Of a stretch of DNA of 11,437 bases, positions 8,354 to 11,437 are shown piece by piece. Below the pieces are notes generated by a model, which did not search any database, had not been told where the DNA came from, and was given only the letters and a program-made list of their open reading frames with translations. A program made the translations under genes and the position numbers. Position 1 is the stretch's first letter. The number at the start of each line of letters is the position of its first letter. Location: contig CAJQPV010000024.1 in the NCBI GenBank assembly GCA_905480305.1, forward strand, positions 1 through 11,437, given 5' to 3'. The DNA is from an uncultured Gammaproteobacteria bacterium. Lineage in GTDB: Bacteria > Pseudomonadota > Gammaproteobacteria > UBA9214.

Positions 8354-11176
8354 GTGGGGATAATGGTGCGGCAAACACAGACAGGCAGTAACAAATATCT
8401 GGGTAGCGGACAACTTGCTGCTCCCGGGGTAAGGATATTTGAATCGGAGCTGGATAGTCAGCAGGTTGAGCTTGTCTATACCCAGGCTCCCGTTGCGGTG
8501 TCTGCCGCTTATGCAGTTGCCGTACTGGTAACGTTCGGTTTGTGGGGGCAGGCGGGACACAATATGTTGCTGGTGTGGCTGGCTGCGCAAACCCTGCAGA
8601 CAGTCGCCCGTCTCTGGCTGGTACATCAATATCGCAGCGCTACTCCCGAGAACAGGAAGCAGGCACGCTGGTCAGTTCTGTTTTTGACGGGTGCGCTTGT
8701 ATCGGGTGTTGTCTGGGGTTGTATCGGGCTTTTTTTCCAGTTCTCGTGGCCGGTTGTTTACCAGACTCTTGTTATTATGAGTCTTGCCGGTGTGCTTGCC
8801 GGGGCGATTTCTTCATACGCAGCCATGTTGTCGGTGTACATCGTTTTCATGGTGCCGGCGATTCTTATCCCTGCGCAGTCACTGCTTGTGCACAGCAACA
8901 GTATCAGCGACAACCTGGGGCTGCTGTTAATGCTGTTTGCCGGTGTGCTGGTGATATTTGCGCGCAACTACAATGATAGTGTTATACAAACATTGCAGCT
9001 TCGTGAAGAGAACAAGGGTTTGTTGCAGGAAGCGGCAGCAAGCAATATGGCACTGGAGTACGAGGCACACTCCCGTCAGAGTGCGCAGGATCAGTTACTG
9101 CGTGAAAGGCAGTTGTTTACCGAGGGTCCGGTGACGGTATTTCGCTGGGCTGCAACTGATTCCCGCACCATTGAATATGTATCCGAGGCGGTTGCACAAT
9201 TCGGCTATGACAGCAGGGAGCTGGTCGAAGCAAGCAGGTCCTATATCGATATAATCCACCCCAATGACGTGCAAAGATATACCGATTCAGAAAAAGAGCG
9301 GAGTGAGCATGGTGTTCAGTTCTCGGCTATTGATTATCGACTGATATGTCATGACGGGGCGGTTCGCTGGGTTTATGACTACACCGTTCCGTTACCTGAC
9401 GAGACCGGTGCGTTGACGCATTATGCCGGCTACATACTCGATATTACCGAGCGCAAGCAGAATGAGTATGAATTGGACCAGGCAAGGGAACATGCGCAGG
9501 TGACGCTGCATTCGATTGCTGATGCGGTAATAACCACGGATATGAATGGCCAGATCGAATATCTCAATCCAAGTGCAGCAAGGCTAACCGGCTGGGATGC
9601 TGAAATAGCCAGGGGGTTGCCGATACAACGTATTTTTTGTCTGTTTAAAGAGGATAGTCGCGAGGAGGTCGAGGATCCGATACGACAGTGCCTGGCCTAC
9701 GGCGAGACCGTCAAGGTGGACAGGGATGTTTCTCTGAAGCGGCATGACGGGGAGAATTTTTCCATTCAGTATTCTGCTTCGCCAATTTTAGCTGACAGCG
9801 GATCTGCGCTGGGCGTGATACTGGTGATCCATGATGTCACTGAAACCAGGAAGATGGAAAGGGAAATCAGTTATCAGTCAACACATGACGCGCTTACCGG
9901 TCTGATTAACCGCACTGAATTTGAGTCGCGACTCGGGTTTGCTATTGAATCAACGCGGCAGGCAGCTGAATCGCATGTGGTTTGCCAGCTCGATATTGAC
10001 AAGCTGAAAATTATTAATGACACCTGCTGCCATGAGGCAGGAGACGATATGATCAGGAGTGTGGCGACAGCCTTGCAGGGCTGCCTGCGTGATTCCGACG
10101 TGCTCGGTCGTATCGGTGGTGATGAATTCGGTATTTTGTTGAAAAACTGTACGCTGCCGGCTGCGGCTGAAGTTGTCGGCGGTATGTTAACCGCCATTCG
10201 AGAATTGAGTTTTAGCAGTTGTGACCGTTCCTATGATGTGTGCGCAAGTATCGGTCTTGCGCCGGTCACAATCGCGTCCGAGAGCCTGGCGCATGTCATG
10301 AGTCAGGTAGACCTGGCCTGCTATGCAGCGAAAGACTCGGGTGGTGACCGCTTTCGTGTCTACGAATCGGGTGATAAGCACCTGGCACGCCGGCATGATG
10401 AAATGAAATGGGTAACGCGACTGACTGACGCAATCAAGACTGATCGCCTGACGCTTTATTATCAGGATATTGTACCGGTCAAGCCGGATGTTGCTGCAGG
10501 GCGCCATTTTGAAGTGCTGGTAAGGATGCTTGACGAGGAAGGTAACATTGTTTCTCCTGATACGTTTTTGCCGGCAGCAGAGCGCTATAACCTTATTACC
10601 AGTCTGGACCGCTGGGTAGTCGCTCATACCTTTTCCTGGTATGCCGAGCATACCTCTGTCGAGGTAGACAAGCTGGATACAATCTCAATCAACCTTTCAG
10701 GTGCTTCGGTCACAGATGACGGTTTCCTGAGTTTTATAAAGAACCAGTTGATTATCCATGAGGTGCCGCCCGCTATAGTCTGTTTTGAGATTACCGAAAC
10801 AGCAGCGATAGCCAACTTGCAGGCGGCTAGCGGCTTTATCAACGAGCTGAAGCGTCTGGGTTGTCGCTTCGCGCTGGATGATTTTGGCAGTGGTCTGAGT
10901 TCTTTCTCTTATCTTAAAAACCTGCCAGTAGATTATCTAAAGATCGATGGCAGTTTCGTTCGGGATATGGAAACCGATGCGATTGACTGTGCAATGGTCA
11001 ACTCAATTCATCAGCTTGGAGAAGTCATCGGTACAAAAACTATCGCCGAGTTTGTCGAGAATGACGGCATTCTTGCAAAGCTTGCCGAGATTGGTGTTGA
11101 TTACGCGCAGGGTTACGGTATCTCCAGGCCACAAGCGTTGCATGATATGGCGTTTGCTACAAAGCAGTTAGCCTGA
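8354..11176 (+). CDS. Membrane-bound PAS-PAS-GGDEF-EAL cyclic-di-GMP synthase/phosphodiesterase
   Basis: 940-residue sensor enzyme predicted to make and/or degrade cyclic di-GMP. Residues about 45-205 hold roughly six membrane helices of a type I cannot name, then a short helical linker (about 213-255). PAS 1 (about 255-370) has GYDSREL, IHPNDVQRY and the closing DITERK; PAS 2 (about 383-500) has the HSIADAVITTD opening and LNPSAARLTGW. The GGDEF domain (about 502-670) has intact GGDEF at 588-592 and an inhibitory-site-like RDSD at 579-582, exactly five residues upstream; its NDTCCHEAGD segment has Cys559 where Gly is usual. The EAL domain (about 683-935) reads EVL at 720-722 and keeps the expected metal/catalytic set: Glu720, Asn780, Glu812, Asp842, Asp843, Lys863, Glu899 and Gln919, with spacings matching RocR as I recall it. 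Both activities are therefore possible; which one dominates cannot be read from the sequence. Start is GTG 8354 (ATG 8363 alternative). A CRP-like site lies upstream. Confidence 0.95.
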   Translation: MGIMVRQTQTGSNKYLGSGQLAAPGVRIFESELDSQQVELVYTQAPVAVSAAYAVAVLVTFGLWGQAGHNMLLVWLAAQTLQTVARLWLVHQYRSATPENRKQARWSVLFLTGALVSGVVWGCIGLFFQFSWPVVYQTLVIMSLAGVLAGAISSYAAMLSVYIVFMVPAILIPAQSLLVHSNSISDNLGLLLMLFAGVLVIFARNYNDSVIQTLQLREENKGLLQEAAASNMALEYEAHSRQSAQDQLLRERQLFTEGPVTVFRWAATDSRTIEYVSEAVAQFGYDSRELVEASRSYIDIIHPNDVQRYTDSEKERSEHGVQFSAIDYRLICHDGAVRWVYDYTVPLPDETGALTHYAGYILDITERKQNEYELDQAREHAQVTLHSIADAVITTDMNGQIEYLNPSAARLTGWDAEIARGLPIQRIFCLFKEDSREEVEDPIRQCLAYGETVKVDRDVSLKRHDGENFSIQYSASPILADSGSALGVILVIHDVTETRKMEREISYQSTHDALTGLINRTEFESRLGFAIESTRQAAESHVVCQLDIDKLKIINDTCCHEAGDDMIRSVATALQGCLRDSDVLGRIGGDEFGILLKNCTLPAAAEVVGGMLTAIRELSFSSCDRSYDVCASIGLAPVTIASESLAHVMSQVDLACYAAKDSGGDRFRVYESGDKHLARRHDEMKWVTRLTDAIKTDRLTLYYQDIVPVKPDVAAGRHFEVLVRMLDEEGNIVSPDTFLPAAERYNLITSLDRWVVAHTFSWYAEHTSVEVDKLDTISINLSGASVTDDGFLSFIKNQLIIHEVPPAIVCFEITETAAIANLQAASGFINELKRLGCRFALDDFGSGLSSFSYLKNLPVDYLKIDGSFVRDMETDAIDCAMVNSIHQLGEVIGTKTIAEFVENDGILAKLAEIGVDYAQGYGISRPQALHDMAFATKQLA

Positions 11177-11437
11177 CAGCAGCAGGGCCAGTGCAATGGC
11201 GCCGGGCAAGGCCTGTACGAAGAGGATGCTGCGTTTCACCGTGATGGCGCCAAATACTCCAGCCACGATCACACAGCTCAGGAAAAATATACTGATTGCT
11301 GCAGTTTGCTGTGCAGACAGTAATCCCCATATCAGGCCGGCAGCAAGAAAACCGTTATAAAGCCCCTGGTTGGCTGCCAACGCAGCTGTTTTCCCGGCCA
11401 GTTCGTGACCCAGTCCGAAGATGCGGCGGCCGAGGGG
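11168..11437 (-). CDS. DUF1304 family membrane protein, C-terminal 89 residues (5' end beyond window)
   Basis: Reading the minus strand from the right edge, the frame is open with no start and runs through G-R-R-I-F-G-L-G-H, then the family hallmark LAANQGLYNGFLAAGLIWG, to a TAA at 11168-11170. About three membrane helices are visible. Family members are usually about 115-125 residues with four helices, so roughly 30 N-terminal residues, including the first helix, are missing. TTG at 11380 is an internal Leu, not the start, because homologous sequence continues upstream of it. The family has no established function that I know of. It is convergent with the GGDEF-EAL gene and overlaps its last 9 bp. 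Family assignment is by recognised motif and I consider it strong. Confidence 0.9.
   Translation of the reverse strand, partial: PLGRRIFGLGHELAGKTAALAANQGLYNGFLAAGLIWGLLSAQQTAAISIFFLSCVIVAGVFGAITVKRSILFVQALPGAIALALLLSG

Overview
The window looks like ordinary chromosomal DNA from a gammaproteobacterium of moderate GC content. The transketolase, GapA, Pgk and PykA-type proteins all resemble their Escherichia coli counterparts closely as I recall them. The aldolase is the class II 'Calvin-cycle' (CbbA-like, class IIB) subtype rather than the E. coli FbaA type. The order tkt-gap-pgk-pyk-fba is the kind of central-carbon cluster found in chemolithoautotrophic and related gammaproteobacteria. No RuBisCO or phosphoribulokinase is visible, so autotrophy is only an inference.

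Layout: (1) Positions 1-6818 hold a plus-strand carbon-metabolism cluster. It has a 5'-truncated transketolase, then glyceraldehyde-3-phosphate dehydrogenase, phosphoglycerate kinase, pyruvate kinase and fructose-bisphosphate aldolase. Together these cover aldol cleavage or condensation, the triose-phosphate to 3-phosphoglycerate segment, the final ATP-yielding step, and the sugar shuffling of the pentose-phosphate or Calvin pathway. The gap-pgk spacer carries three consecutive perfect-stem hairpins, the pyk-fba spacer carries a probable intrinsic terminator, and fba is closed by a textbook terminator. (2) Positions 6954-8171 hold two small plus-strand membrane-associated proteins, one of the DUF2919 (YfeZ-like) family and one membrane-anchored protein of unknown function. 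(3) Positions 8172-8353 form a regulatory spacer with a near-ideal CRP/Vfr/Clp-type palindrome. (4) Positions 8354-11176 encode a 940-residue membrane sensor with two PAS domains, a GGDEF domain and an EAL domain, i.e. a cyclic-di-GMP turnover enzyme with both catalytic motif sets present. (5) At the right edge, on the minus strand, lies the C-terminal part of a DUF1304 membrane protein. Its stop codon overlaps the end of the GGDEF-EAL gene.

I found no RNA genes, CRISPR arrays, mobile elements or attachment sites. I also found no convincing undescribed multi-gene system. The points most worth a second look are the operator upstream of the c-di-GMP enzyme, the hairpin cluster between gap and pgk, and the two poorly characterised proteins (the unknown anchored protein and the unnamed membrane sensor region of the GGDEF-EAL protein).
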